The notes beneath the pieces are model-generated. The model saw only the letters and a program-made list of their open reading frames with translations. It was not told the DNA's origin and did not search any database. This document shows positions 19,782 through 28,987 of a stretch of 64,000 bases of DNA, in pieces. Each line of letters begins with the position of its first letter. Position 1 is the first letter of the stretch. Both the position numbers and the translations under genes were made by a program. The stretch lies in NCBI GenBank assembly GCA_963702995.1, contig OY969783.1, forward strand, positions 5,642,001 to 5,706,000, read 5' to 3'. This DNA comes from MFD04580-c1 sp963702995 (GTDB lineage Bacteria > Planctomycetota > Phycisphaerae > Tepidisphaerales > Tepidisphaeraceae).

Positions 19782-19947
19782 GCCCGGCCGCGTTCGTTGC
19801 ATCGACGCCTCACGGCCCGTTGCACAAACGCATCATCCGGCATAACCGTAGCGGCGGCGCCAGCCTCGCAATCGCGGGTTTATCGGGCACATCCTCTTGT
19901 CTAAGGGTCCGCCAATCCCACGGCACCGGCTTTGTCAGGGGTTGGCC

Positions 19948-20328
19948 ATGCGTGGGCTGAAGATCGTCACGATCGGCGTTGCAGGGGTTTTGCTGACCGC
20001 ATGTGCGGCGTCGAAGAATTCGGGGGGCCGCGACGCTGTCGCTTCCGGGGCAGGTGGGTACGACGACGCCGTGCAGGCGTCAGCCCTCTGCTTCGACCCG
20101 CCGGTCGCGCAGAACAATGACCCGATCGACCTGGATCGAGACAGCCGGGCCGCCTCCGCGTTCCTGGGGTACGATGGCCCAACGGTTGAGCACGTCTATA
20201 TCTTTACGGATGACCGGCAAGTCGGTGGGCTCGGGTCCGACGCTTACGGCTCGTGCAATTCCTATGGGTCGGGCGATCGTTACGAACGCCGGGCGTTCAT
20301 CGAACGGACCGGCACCCGCGTCCGATAA
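19948..20328 (+). CDS. Small putative lipoprotein
   Basis: 126 aa with a clear lipoprotein signal: MRGLK, a hydrophobic core VTIGVAGVLL and lipobox LTAC with Cys19. The mature part is Gly/Ser/Asp-rich with no recognised domain, including SDAYGSCNSYGSGDRYERR. Start ATG 19948, with AGGGG six bases before; the frame extends upstream to 19897 without a signal peptide. Unknown function, attached to a membrane by its lipid. It lies between cysE and the HU gene on the same strand. Confidence 0.65.
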   Translation: MRGLKIVTIGVAGVLLTACAASKNSGGRDAVASGAGGYDDAVQASALCFDPPVAQNNDPIDLDRDSRAASAFLGYDGPTVEHVYIFTDDRQVGGLGSDAYGSCNSYGSGDRYERRAFIERTGTRVR

Positions 20329-20565
20329 GCTCGATTCCCCGTTCCGCCCGCTCGATGCTCCTCGCCTCAATTTCATCGTCAGCGCGTGCGCCGCGCTCAG
20401 CTGCACCCCTCGCCTGAACCAACCAAACCGTCGTTCCTGACGTTATGCGGTTGCATCCATTTGCGAAAAATAGAGGTTGAAAATCTTCCGGTGAACGGTC
20501 ATATTGATTAAGTCAATTTCCCATCGCGTCTTAGAGGCGACCGCCCGAATGCGACCGAGGAAGAT

Positions 20566-21009
20566 ATGGCGACAATCACCAAGAAAGAACTCATCGACCG
20601 CATCGCCGAGAGTGCGGGGCACCGTCGCGTCCAAGTGAAGAAGGTGGTGCAGCAGTTCCTGGACGAGATCGTCAATGAGCTGGGGAAGGGGAATCGGCTG
20701 GAGTTTCGCGACTTCGGCGTCTTCGAAACCAAGCTCCGCAAGGCGCGCAAGGCGCAGAACCCCAAAACGCTTGAGCCCGTCGCTGTCCCCGAGAAGCGGA
20801 CGGTTAAGTTCAAGGTCGGCCGCCTGATGAAGCAGAAGCTGGGCGACCTTACGGGCGCCGCGATCGACGACGAAGCCGGTGACGTCGATGAGATGCCTGA
20901 ACAGGCGGGGGGGGATGAAGAGGATGACTCCCACGCGCCCGGAGCGACCGAGGCCCCCACGCCCGCCAGCAGCGAGCACGCTCAAGCCAGCGGCGAGCAC
21001 GCCGGATAA
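20566..21009 (+). CDS. HU-family DNA-binding protein with acidic C-terminal tail
   Basis: Nucleoid protein. Residues 1-95 are a full HU/IHF fold (MATITKKELIDRIAES ... FRDFGVFETKLRKARKAQNP ... VKFKVGRLMK), including the DNA-intercalating arm with its Pro in QNPKT. Unlike ordinary 90-aa HU, about 50 extra residues follow, rich in Asp, Glu, Gly and Ala (DDEAGDVDEMPEQAGGDEED). ATG 20566 has GAGGAAG just upstream, and the preceding 100 bases are AT-rich for this genome, as expected for a strong promoter. The acidic tail could tune DNA affinity or contact proteins; that is inference. Confidence 0.92.
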   Translation: MATITKKELIDRIAESAGHRRVQVKKVVQQFLDEIVNELGKGNRLEFRDFGVFETKLRKARKAQNPKTLEPVAVPEKRTVKFKVGRLMKQKLGDLTGAAIDDEAGDVDEMPEQAGGDEEDDSHAPGATEAPTPASSEHAQASGEHAG

Positions 21010-21172
21010 GAGCGGGCCTCGACAATCACTCGAGCCTCAAGCGGACGCCGCTTGAACCGCTGGCGGCCAGTGCCGGCCCGGCGCTCAAGCCAGTGCTCGG
21101 CGGATTTTGAGTGGTGGGGTCGCGTCGGCCCCACACTTGCGCCGAGCAAATCCAGCATAAGAGCATATCTGA

Positions 21173-22414
21173 GTGGACGCCCCGTCTCACCCTCCTGCCG
21201 GGCGCCAGCGGCCCGTGGACGCCCGCGCGGATTGGCTCGCGCTGGTCGCTTCGACGCTTTCCGATCTGCGCAAACAGGACCTGTATCGCGAGCGGCGGAT
21301 CCGGCATCCACTCGACGCAACGCACATCCAGGCCCCCGACGGCCGGCGGCTCGTTAACTTTTCGTCGAACAATTATCTTGGGCTGACGCATCACCCCACA
21401 GTCGTCGCGGCCGCTCGTATCGCACTGGCCGAGCATGGCCTCGGCAGCGGCGCTGCGCCGCTGGTAACCGGCTACACCGCCGCGCACGCTTCGCTGGAAC
21501 GCCGACTCGCGACATGGAAGGGGACTGAAGCGTCGGTGCTGCTTTCCAGCGGGTATCAGGCGAACCTGGCGGCCGTCCAGACGCTCGGCCGCATCGGCGC
21601 CCAGCGAACGCAGGGCGTTCGCTTCATCCTTGACAAGCTCTGCCACGCCTCCCTGATTGACGCCGTTCGCGGCGACGGGGCGGCGATGCGAGTGTTCCCT
21701 CACAACGATCTCGCGAAGCTGAATCGCCTCCTGCGCGATGCCGATCCGGGGCAGCTCCAGGTCGTTGTTACGGAGTCGATCTTCAGCATGGATGGCGATC
21801 GCGGCGACCTTGCCGGCCTTGCGCAGTTGCGATCACGGTACGGATTTATTCTGCTCGTGGACGAGGCGCATGGCAGCGGCGTCTATGGCGAACATGGAAG
21901 CGGTGTGGCGTCGGAACTGGGGCTGAGCGCCGACGTGGACGTGACGATCGTGACGCTGTCGAAAGCGATCGGGTGTGTGGGCGGGGCAATTTGCGGGAGC
22001 CGGCTCTTCTGCGACGCGGTGGTGAACCTGGGAAGGGCGTTCATCTTCTCGACGGCGCTTCCTGTGTCGATCGCGGCGGCCGCCGAGGCGGCGATCGGCG
22101 TGATGCGGGATGAGCCGGGTCGCCAGCAGCGGGTGCGAGACCTCGCGGCGCGAGCCCGGTCCGCCCTTCACTCCGCGGGGATGACGATCCCTTCAGGCGA
22201 TTCGCCGATCATCCCGATTGTTCTCGGGAGCGAGCGGGCCGCATTGGAGATCGCGGCGACGCTTGAGGGGGCTGGGCTGATGGTCGCGCCGATCCGGCCG
22301 CCGACGGTGCCCAGGGGGACCAGCAGGCTTCGCGTCACCCTCTCCTGTGAGCACACCGATGCCGACCTTGCGCGACTGATCGACGCGCTTCGTGCCGGCC
22401 CCAAAGGGACATAA
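21173..22414 (+). CDS. bioF: 8-amino-7-oxononanoate synthase-like PLP enzyme (BioF/KBL family)
   Basis: Alpha-oxoamine synthase, 413 aa. BioF condenses pimeloyl-ACP/CoA with alanine in biotin synthesis. Visible: NFSSNNYLGLTHHP at the start of the fold, DEAHGSG with the PLP-binding Asp, and LSKAIGCVGG with the Schiff-base Lys. Length and order match BioF; related KBL and Spt/HemA enzymes share these motifs, so substrate is not certain without neighbours, and no bioABD are present here. The GTG start at 21173 has no strong ribosome site; a start within the next 20 codons is possible. Confidence 0.82.
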   Translation: MDAPSHPPAGRQRPVDARADWLALVASTLSDLRKQDLYRERRIRHPLDATHIQAPDGRRLVNFSSNNYLGLTHHPTVVAAARIALAEHGLGSGAAPLVTGYTAAHASLERRLATWKGTEASVLLSSGYQANLAAVQTLGRIGAQRTQGVRFILDKLCHASLIDAVRGDGAAMRVFPHNDLAKLNRLLRDADPGQLQVVVTESIFSMDGDRGDLAGLAQLRSRYGFILLVDEAHGSGVYGEHGSGVASELGLSADVDVTIVTLSKAIGCVGGAICGSRLFCDAVVNLGRAFIFSTALPVSIAAAAEAAIGVMRDEPGRQQRVRDLAARARSALHSAGMTIPSGDSPIIPIVLGSERAALEIAATLEGAGLMVAPIRPPTVPRGTSRLRVTLSCEHTDADLARLIDALRAGPKGT

Positions 22415-22451
22415 GGGATAGCCGAGGGCGCGGACCGCCCCCGCGAGGCCG

Positions 22452-22760
22452 TCAGGCCAGGGGCGCGCGATGCACGTCGCCGAGCCCGGCGACGCCCAGT
22501 TGTGGGTTGGCCAGGTCGGGAGCGAGATGAACCCTGCGCAGGGTGTTGCCGATCAGGTCGTGAGGAGGCTCGATGTCGGGGAGGCACAGGAGGAGGTTAA
22601 GGATCTTCTCGGCGCAGACCAGGCGGTCGTTACCCGGCGCGGTGCCCGCGGCGAACGCAGGCCCGACCGCGGTGGCGGTATGCGCTCGGTCCAGAAGGAA
22701 ATCGAGCGCGAGACCGTCCTCGGCATGGAGTGTTGGCAGCATAAAGAGTCCCCGACACAT
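22452..22760 (-). CDS. Small hypothetical protein
   Basis: About 102 aa from ATG 22760; ATG 22742, behind CGGGGAC, is an alternative. The sequence has an ordinary protein composition (LHAEDGLALDFLLDRAHTA, KILNLLLCLPDIEPPHDL) rather than the Arg/Pro-rich look of antisense frames, which is why I keep it. No domain recognised, no signal peptide. It lies convergent to bioF, downstream of the sigma-factor gene. Confidence 0.45.
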   Translation of the reverse strand: MCRGLFMLPTLHAEDGLALDFLLDRAHTATAVGPAFAAGTAPGNDRLVCAEKILNLLLCLPDIEPPHDLIGNTLRRVHLAPDLANPQLGVAGLGDVHRAPLA

Positions 22761-22917
22761 CAACGGCGTTGGACCATACCCGAGATGTCAACCTGTGGCG
22801 CGCCAGGATCGCCCGTTCGAGCCACGGCGGCTCGACGGGCCACGCGCCACCGGACGAAGTCGGTCCGATCGCCTAGGCGAAGTGAAATTCGAAAGGCCGG
22901 CCCTCTTGCTCTTCCCC

Positions 22918-22944
22918 GGCGGCCCGCTCATCAAACGGGCCGCC
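22918..22944 (-). terminator. Hairpin after the ECF sigma factor gene
   Basis: A perfect 9-bp stem (GGCGGCCCG with CGGGCCGCC) and 9-base loop, starting 33 bases past the sigma-factor stop codon. No U tract follows, so it may stabilise the mRNA end or be a weak terminator. A perfect palindrome TCGCCTAGGCGA lies just beyond, at 22869-22880. Confidence 0.5.
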
Positions 22945-22976
22945 TGACGGCCCCATACGTTTGATCTCACCAGTGG

Positions 22977-23795
22977 CTACGCCGAAGCGCTCTTCGGGTT
23001 CGCCTTCATCGCCGCGCACCACCGGTCGGCAAAGTGCGCCACGGCCGCGTGCAACCTCGATTTAACGGTGCCAAGCGGGATATCCAGAATTTCACCGATC
23101 TGACGGTAAGGAAACTGGTGGAAGTAGGAAAGGAGTAAAATCTCCCGGAGGTGTTCCGGCATGGTGCTCACGGTCGCCTGCACCTGATGCTGCAGTTCCT
23201 GCTTTTCCATCGGCTCGCTGGGCAAGTCCGACGCCGACTGCATCAGGTCGATAAACTCGCCGCTCTCATCGTCCCCGGGGCTGATGGACGCCTGTAGCGG
23301 GTTTGTCGGCCGCCGCGCCTGGCTGCGAATGAGGTCGCGGGCCTTGTTCGCGGCGATTGTGAAGAGCCAGGGTCGGAACCGACGCTGCAGGTCGAACGTA
23401 TCCGCCGACTGATGGACTTGGAGGAATGTTTCCTGGAACACATCTTCCGCCGCCGCCCGATTCCCCAGGAAGCGCACGAGGAAGTGATAGAGCTCGCGTT
23501 GGTATCGGGTGACAAGCCTGGCGAAGCTCGCCTTGTCGCCGCTGCGATAATCATCAAGGAGCTGTTCGTCGGTCCTTTCGGTCGCGGGAGTGGCCGAGAG
23601 AGAGTGCAAGCCACTCGGACCGGGCGGGAGCGGGAATCGCTCGGGAGGCGACTCGGCATCGATCGATCCGGGCTCGAAACGCTTTTGCTGGAGCGAGGAA
23701 CGCTCGTCCCCGCCACCTTCCGTCGGATGCAACCGGCCGTTGCTACCATTCCCGAAGGGGCGAGCACCCTGTGAGTCGTGGGGCATTGCGTTCAT
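22977..23795 (-). CDS. ECF-type RNA polymerase sigma factor
   Basis: Sigma-70 family factor, 272 aa. After a disordered N-terminal extension of about 75 residues it has sigma region 2 (LVTRYQRELYHFLVRFLGN ... AEDVFQETFLQVHQ, RFRPWLFTIAANKARD) and region 4 (MPEHLREILLLSYFHQFPYRQIGEIL, GTVKSRLH). The N-terminal extension, rich in Gly, Ser and Pro, is unusual for an ECF factor. ATG 23795 follows GGAGAC. No anti-sigma factor is adjacent, so its control is unknown. Divergent from rlmN across 421 bases. Confidence 0.9.
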   Translation of the reverse strand: MNAMPHDSQGARPFGNGSNGRLHPTEGGGDERSSLQQKRFEPGSIDAESPPERFPLPPGPSGLHSLSATPATERTDEQLLDDYRSGDKASFARLVTRYQRELYHFLVRFLGNRAAAEDVFQETFLQVHQSADTFDLQRRFRPWLFTIAANKARDLIRSQARRPTNPLQASISPGDDESGEFIDLMQSASDLPSEPMEKQELQHQVQATVSTMPEHLREILLLSYFHQFPYRQIGEILDIPLGTVKSRLHAAVAHFADRWCAAMKANPKSASA

Positions 23796-24216
23796 TGCAC
23801 GTCTCCAGCAAATCGCAGCAGACCATTCGAGCCCGGCCGCGTCAACTGCAAAACGCGTCAGGTGTTAAGGCACAAGGCATCACGCTCGGGGGCGCTCCGT
23901 TCACGCCGGCCCTTGCCACTCGCCTGTCGTTAACCGGTCCTACGGCGGTCAACAGGCACGCCCGGTTTGCTTACGATCGTCGGCGTTCGCCGCGGTAAGC
24001 AGGCCGATGCGCCGCGCGACCGGCGTGAGAGCCCCGAATATAAGACACAACGGCAGACAAACAGGGTGAGATTTGGGGTAGCCAGCCACTTGGCACCCCT
24101 CAGAAGAGCCTGCTCCGTTTCCTTCACCCGCTGCCGCGCCAGCACGTCCGAAGCCCTTTTCGTTCTTTTCCCGGCCGTTGGCGACCCGGCGTCTTCACCA
24201 CACCGTAACAAATAGT
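23796..24216. other. Gene-free divergent region between the sigma factor and rlmN
   Basis: I found no credible coding sequence, repeat or strong hairpin here. A TTG at 24178 is in frame with rlmN but adds 13 residues unlike the family, so I treat it as upstream sequence. Confidence 0.5.
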
Positions 24217-25503
24217 ATGCCTTTCGATACCGGCCTTCCTTCAGCACCGCAGATTTTGGGGATGCTCCCCGCCGAACTTGACGCCGCGGTCGCGGCGTGG
24301 GGATGGCCGCGCTTTCGCGGAAAACAGTTGCGCGAATGGGTTTATCTCAAGCGGGTCGCGGACCCCGCCCGGATGACTAATCTGTCGCACCGGGAGCGCG
24401 CGGAACTGGGTAAACTTGTTCGTTTCTCGGAGGCGATCCTCGCCCGCCAGCAGTCGAGTGCGGATGGAACGCGGAAGCTCCTGCTGGCTTGGCCCGAGGG
24501 GGTTCTTCCCCTCAGTGAGTCGAAGTTTGAACCCACGGCGGACAGCGGTATCTCGGTGGTTCAGCCGCTGAAGATCCTCGCCGCGTCGGGCGAGTCCGCG
24601 GCCGCAATCAGCGCGATGTCAGCCGAGACCGTCATGATCCCCGACGGCGATCGCCGGACGGCCTGCGTCAGCTCGCAGGTCGGTTGCCCGGTCGGATGCA
24701 CCTTCTGCGCCAGCGGCTTAGCCGGCGTGAAGGGAAACCTGTCGGCCGCCCAGATTGTGGAGCAGGTCTTCCGCCTGAACGTGCTGCTGGCCGACGAGAC
24801 TGCCGGACCACGTCCCGCCCCCATCGCCGGGGCGGCGCCTGATCGCGGGGAACGAATCGACGGTGTCACGCTGACGAAGGCGACGGCGGCCGCCCGTGCG
24901 GACCGGATTACCAATGTCGTCTTTATGGGGATGGGGGAGCCGCTGGCGAACTATGCGAACGTTATGCAGGCGGTCCGAATCCTGCACGACCCGGAATGCT
25001 TCAACATCGGCGCGCGGCGGATCACGATCAGCACCGTCGGCGTTCCACCCAGGATGCGCCAGCTTGCCGAGGAAGAGCTGCCGATCAACCTGGCGATCAG
25101 CCTTCATGCCCCCAACGAGCCGCTGCGCAAGCAGTTGATCCCATGGGCGGAGCACTTTGCGCTGGACGACATCCTGGACGCCGCGCGCTACTACTTCGAC
25201 CGGACCGGCCGCGAGATCACGCTCGAATATATCCTGCTGTCCGGCGTGAACGACCTCCCCGAGCATGCACGCCAGCTTGCCCGGCTCTGCAAGACACTGC
25301 GGGCCAACGTGAACCTCATTCGTTACAACGAGGTGGCGCGCCTCCCCTATCAGCGCCCGTCGGCGGAGCGCGTGTTGGGGTTTCAGGACATCCTGCGAAA
25401 CAACGCGGTGAACGCGCACGTCCGCAAAAGCCGCGGCCGCGACATCGACGCGGCCTGCGGGCAGCTCCGGCGGAAGGCCCAGGCGGGCGTGGCCACGGCG
25501 TGA
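24217..25503 (+). CDS. rlmN: 23S rRNA (adenine2503-C2)/tRNA (adenine37-C2) methyltransferase RlmN
   Basis: Radical-SAM methyltransferase that makes 2-methyladenosine in 23S rRNA and some tRNAs. 428 aa. The cluster motif CPVGCTFC (CxxxCxxC) is present. So are the resolving Cys in RTACVSSQVGC and the methyl-carrier Cys in DIDAACGQLRR. GMGEPLANY and SLHAPNEPLRKQLIP are typical. It is longer than the usual 350-380 aa because of an insert of about 40 residues after RLNVLLADETAG, before ITNVVFMGMGEP, rich in Ala, Pro and Arg. Start ATG 24217 chosen because similarity begins there; no clear ribosome site. Confidence 0.93.
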   Translation: MPFDTGLPSAPQILGMLPAELDAAVAAWGWPRFRGKQLREWVYLKRVADPARMTNLSHRERAELGKLVRFSEAILARQQSSADGTRKLLLAWPEGVLPLSESKFEPTADSGISVVQPLKILAASGESAAAISAMSAETVMIPDGDRRTACVSSQVGCPVGCTFCASGLAGVKGNLSAAQIVEQVFRLNVLLADETAGPRPAPIAGAAPDRGERIDGVTLTKATAAARADRITNVVFMGMGEPLANYANVMQAVRILHDPECFNIGARRITISTVGVPPRMRQLAEEELPINLAISLHAPNEPLRKQLIPWAEHFALDDILDAARYYFDRTGREITLEYILLSGVNDLPEHARQLARLCKTLRANVNLIRYNEVARLPYQRPSAERVLGFQDILRNNAVNAHVRKSRGRDIDAACGQLRRKAQAGVATA

Positions 25504-25653
25504 TCCTGAATAACGGTGCGTAATGACGCGCCTTTCCTTTCCCCTCTCCCCCGTAGTTTCGAGGGCGAGGGAACCTGAAAGGGTTCTTGGGCGGCCTATA
25601 TTCGCGCGCGGTTCTATCGATCGCGACGCGGCTCGTTATCGGCAGGAACATCT

Positions 25654-26964
25654 ATGACGGAGGTCCAGGCACGTCCGTTCCTTTCCGTCGCGGAGATTGG
25701 GTCGCGCGTCTGCGACATCATCCCAGAGGTGACCGGCGTGCGGCGCTCGATGGTGCATCCGAGCTCGCGGCTGATTCAGGACCTCCACTGTGACAGCCTC
25801 GATTTCACGGACCTCCTGATGCGGCTGGAAGAGGCGTTCGACATCGACCTTGACATGCACGCTCCGAACGCGGCCGCCAAGCATGTCTTTACCCGGAAGC
25901 CGTTGCTCGTCTCGGATGTCGCGGAAGTGGTGTACATTGCGCAGGCGAGCCTACGCCGGCCACGGCGGAAGCTGGGGCGAAAGCCGGCGCCGATCGACGC
26001 ACCGGATCTGGTCGGCACGCCCTTCACCCAACTCAGCGGACGGGCGTCGCCCGAGCTCCGAGCGTCTATTTCACCGTTCGAGGATCTCGGCACCAACGAG
26101 CAGTCCGTGCGCATGTATCGACGCCGCGCCGACGGGATGATCTGCCTGCTGGCGACCGGCGGCCGCGTGACGATCGGCTCACCGTATGGCGTTGGCGACG
26201 CGGACGAGCGCCCGGCTCATGCCGTTTCGCTCCGGCCGTTCCTGATCGACCGGGAGCCCGTCTCTACGACCGCCTATTGCCGGTTCCTTAACTCGATCGG
26301 CCGGGCCCGCGATGCGACGCTGTTGGAATGGTTCGTTCCGGACGCGGGCGACCCGCGTAATCCGTACCTGCTGATCGAGCGCAAGGGCGGCGAGTGGTCC
26401 GCGCGAAGGGGCTCCGAACGGCTGCCGATGATTATGGTCTCGTGGTTCGGGGCGAATGCCTACGCACTGTGGGCGAACCGGCGCGACTGGCGGAACTATC
26501 GGGGCCTCTCGCCGGGCGATGACGATTTTCTTCCCACCGAAGCGCAATGGGAGTACGCCGCCCGCGGCCCGACGCAGGCAAGTTATCCGTGGGGGAACGA
26601 GGCGCCCACTGCCGCGAAGGCGCGATTCGGGCGTCACTCGACCGGCGACATCTGGAGCGCCGACACGCTGCCGATGGCGGCTGTGAACGAGCCGCTGGGC
26701 GTGTCGCCGCTGGGGCTTTTTCACATGGCGGGGAACGTCTGGCAGTGGTGCCGCGACTGGTACGCGACGGACGCTTATGCGGGCCGACCGGAAGTATGCG
26801 AGGACCCTGTCCAGGTAAACCCCACCGGCTTGCGCAGCGAGCGGGGCGGGAGCTGGGTCGGGCCGGCGGAGTTATGCCGATCCTCCGGCCGCCGCGGCCG
26901 CGACCCCGCCGCGCGCGGCCGCTGCCTCGGATTCCGCTGCATTAGCGACCTTGGCAAGCTCTGA
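25654..26964 (+). CDS. Acyl-carrier domain fused to a formylglycine-generating-enzyme-like (SUMF1) domain
   Basis: 436 aa with an odd domain pair. Residues about 10-95 are an acyl/peptidyl carrier domain with DSLDFTDLLM, where Ser48 would carry phosphopantetheine. After a basic linker, about 150-436 are a SUMF1/FGE-sulfatase domain: FLIDREPVSTTAYCRFLN, WFGANAYALWA, LPTEAQWEYAARG, FHMAGNVWQWCRDWY, RGGSWVG, LGFRC. Of the two copper-binding cysteines of true FGE, the second (Cys408) is present but the first position is Gly403, so classical formylglycine formation is doubtful; other SUMF1-fold chemistries remain possible. ATG 25654 follows AGGAAC. No sulfatase is adjacent. The fusion suggests action on a carrier-bound substrate; that is inference. 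Confidence 0.8.
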   Translation: MTEVQARPFLSVAEIGSRVCDIIPEVTGVRRSMVHPSSRLIQDLHCDSLDFTDLLMRLEEAFDIDLDMHAPNAAAKHVFTRKPLLVSDVAEVVYIAQASLRRPRRKLGRKPAPIDAPDLVGTPFTQLSGRASPELRASISPFEDLGTNEQSVRMYRRRADGMICLLATGGRVTIGSPYGVGDADERPAHAVSLRPFLIDREPVSTTAYCRFLNSIGRARDATLLEWFVPDAGDPRNPYLLIERKGGEWSARRGSERLPMIMVSWFGANAYALWANRRDWRNYRGLSPGDDDFLPTEAQWEYAARGPTQASYPWGNEAPTAAKARFGRHSTGDIWSADTLPMAAVNEPLGVSPLGLFHMAGNVWQWCRDWYATDAYAGRPEVCEDPVQVNPTGLRSERGGSWVGPAELCRSSGRRGRDPAARGRCLGFRCISDLGKL

Positions 26965-27021
26965 CCGGCCTATCCGCCCCGCCGGACCGCGGTGCTCCGT
27001 CGGCCCCAAGTCGATCCTCAC

Positions 27022-28691
27022 TCAATACAGCGTCGCCGCGGCGGTCATTGTCACCCCAAACGCATTGGTAAAGATGGCGCGGTATCGATAGCCGTGCATC
27101 CAGGGCATGACCACAAAAGAGAGGGTGAATCGATTCGGGGCCCCGCTCCGGCGTTAACGTAGGACTTTCCCCCGTTCGAGCTGACCTGCCATTGAATGGA
27201 CGGCGTCGGGGAACCGTAACCGGCGGCCGAGAACGTGACCGTCTTGCCGTTCGCCACCATCTGGCTGGTCGGCGAGAACGTGATCACCGGAGCCGATTGG
27301 ACAGTGAGCATCGCGGCCGACGTCGCGACGCTGCCCAGGCTGTTCGTGAACACCGCGCGGTAGAGAAGGCCAGTCTGATAAGGCTGGCCAGGGATTGACA
27401 GCCTTGAGCCGGTGGCGCCGGCAATGGCATTGAACGATTTTCCGCCATCCGCGCTGACCTGCCACTGCACGCCTGGCGATGGGGAACCCGTTGCGGCGGC
27501 GGTAAAGATCGCGGCCGCGCCGGCGCGAACCGTCACGCTCTTGGGCGCGACAATCACCTGAAGCGGCGCGCCGGAGACGACACTCAAGGACGCCGCGGCG
27601 GACGTCGCCGCCGATGCGCCGCTGGTGAAGACCGCTCGATACAGATTGCCCGACTGCCACGCGCTCGCGATGACGGCATAGCTTGAAGACGTCGCGCCGG
27701 GGATATCGGCGAACGGAGCGCCGCCCTGGCTCACCTGCCACTGGACCGTCGGCACGGGGTTGCCCGACGCGGCCGCCGTGAACGTCGCCGTCTGACCGGT
27801 CACGACCGACTGCGAAACCGGCTGCGACGTGATCCCCAATGGGGCGTTCTCAAACCGCTCGATCGCCTGAAACCACGCGGCCCCCATCAACTGATAGCCG
27901 GTGGCGTTCGGGTGGATTCCGTCCGACAGATCGGCGGTGACGACAGCGCCCGAGCCGCTGAGGAACGGGCTGTAGTTGTCAACCAGGATGACCGGCGCGC
28001 CGAGGCGCTGGTACTTGGGGATCACCGTCGATTGGAGCAAGTCGTTGTACTTGACCAGTTCCGTGTTCAGCGCCGGGTCAGCCAGCGGGACGATCTTGGC
28101 GACGAACAATTCCGCGTGCGGCCGCTCCGTGACGATCTTCTGGATCAGGGCGTCCATGTCCGATGCCGCCTGGGCGGCCGTGTGGTTCGACAGGATGTCG
28201 TTCGTCCCCGCCTGCAGCAGGATGAGGTCCGGGTAGATCGCCGGCCGGTCCGCGACGCCGTCGAGCCAGTGGCCGCCGTTGTTTGGCGAGACCGCCGTGC
28301 TCGGGCCGACGCCGTCGAGGTTCTGGCTGATGTCGCGCACGGTGTAGGCGCCGTGCCCCTCGTGCTGCGCGTTGTTCGCGTCCTGGAGGAACGTCGAATA
28401 ATCGTCATGCACCGACCCCACGAAATGGGCGGGCTGTCCATTTTGCGCCAGATCCTGATAGAGCACCGAGCGATATCCGCCCGTCATGGGCGCCGGCGCG
28501 GGGATATACCCATAGGTGAGCGAATCGCCGAGTGGAAGAATCGTCAGCGTCGGATTGGCCGCGGACAGGAACGTCCGGGGCTCTAAATGCTCAACTGGGG
28601 CGGGCGCGGCCCCGAACGCCGTTGCCTCGCGCCGCCGCGTGCGGGGCGCGCCTGATTGCCGAGGGTCTTCAGGTCGCGTTTTTTCGTTCAT
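27022..28691 (-). CDS. Secreted SGNH/GDSL hydrolase with three Ig-like repeats (frameshift near end)
   Basis: Extracellular esterase-like protein of about 550 aa. The N-terminus carries LEPRTFLSA. An SGNH hydrolase domain follows (about 50-265) with block I PLGDSLTYGY (catalytic Ser), block III GTND and block V DGIHPN (Asp and His). Three Ig-like repeats of about 85 residues complete it, each with a GSPxPxxQWQVS core (GNPVPTVQWQVS, GSPSPGVQWQVS, GSPTPSIQWQVS). Near 27150 the frame changes inside the third repeat. The other frame continues it naturally (FTLSFVVMPWMHGYRYRAIF ...) to a stop at 27022. ATG 28691 is preferred to the TTG at 28703. Likely acts on cell-surface or environmental acylated polysaccharide; substrate unknown. 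Confidence 0.82.
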
Positions 28692-28806
28692 GGTGTAGTT
28701 CAAGTTGCGCTCTCTACGGGGCTCAGATTCGGGCTGTATAGATTGACCGGCGCGGACGGCGCGCCGCTGCGTAACGGTCTTTTCGGCCTAAAGAGTTCAG
28801 GGGCTG

Positions 28807-28864
28807 GGAACGCCAGCGCCATCGTCGGCTCGACGCATCAGGCCGACGGGGACGTCGGCGTTCC
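28807..28864. repeat. Imperfect hairpin repeat, GGAACGCC...GGCGTTCC family
   Basis: Arms 28807-28829 and 28842-28864 match as reverse complements at about 18 of 23 positions, with a 12-base loop. The right arm resembles the segment at 4219-4242. It sits in the short gap between the SGNH hydrolase start and the small gene at 28988. Confidence 0.5.
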
Positions 28865-28987
28865 AAGGGAGCGTCGGGGCGCCTTCTGGGTCGCGCTGGC
28901 GGCCTGACGGCACAGACGGCTGTATCCGCGCTCGGCCGGCGTTCAACCCCCTTTCCGGCTTTCAAGGCGAGCCGATACGATCAAGTC

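Noticed and set aside
18546..19802. 418-codon open frame opposite cysE
   Set aside because: Exact antisense of the acetyltransferase with Asp/Arg/Gln-rich composition, as expected for high-GC shadows.
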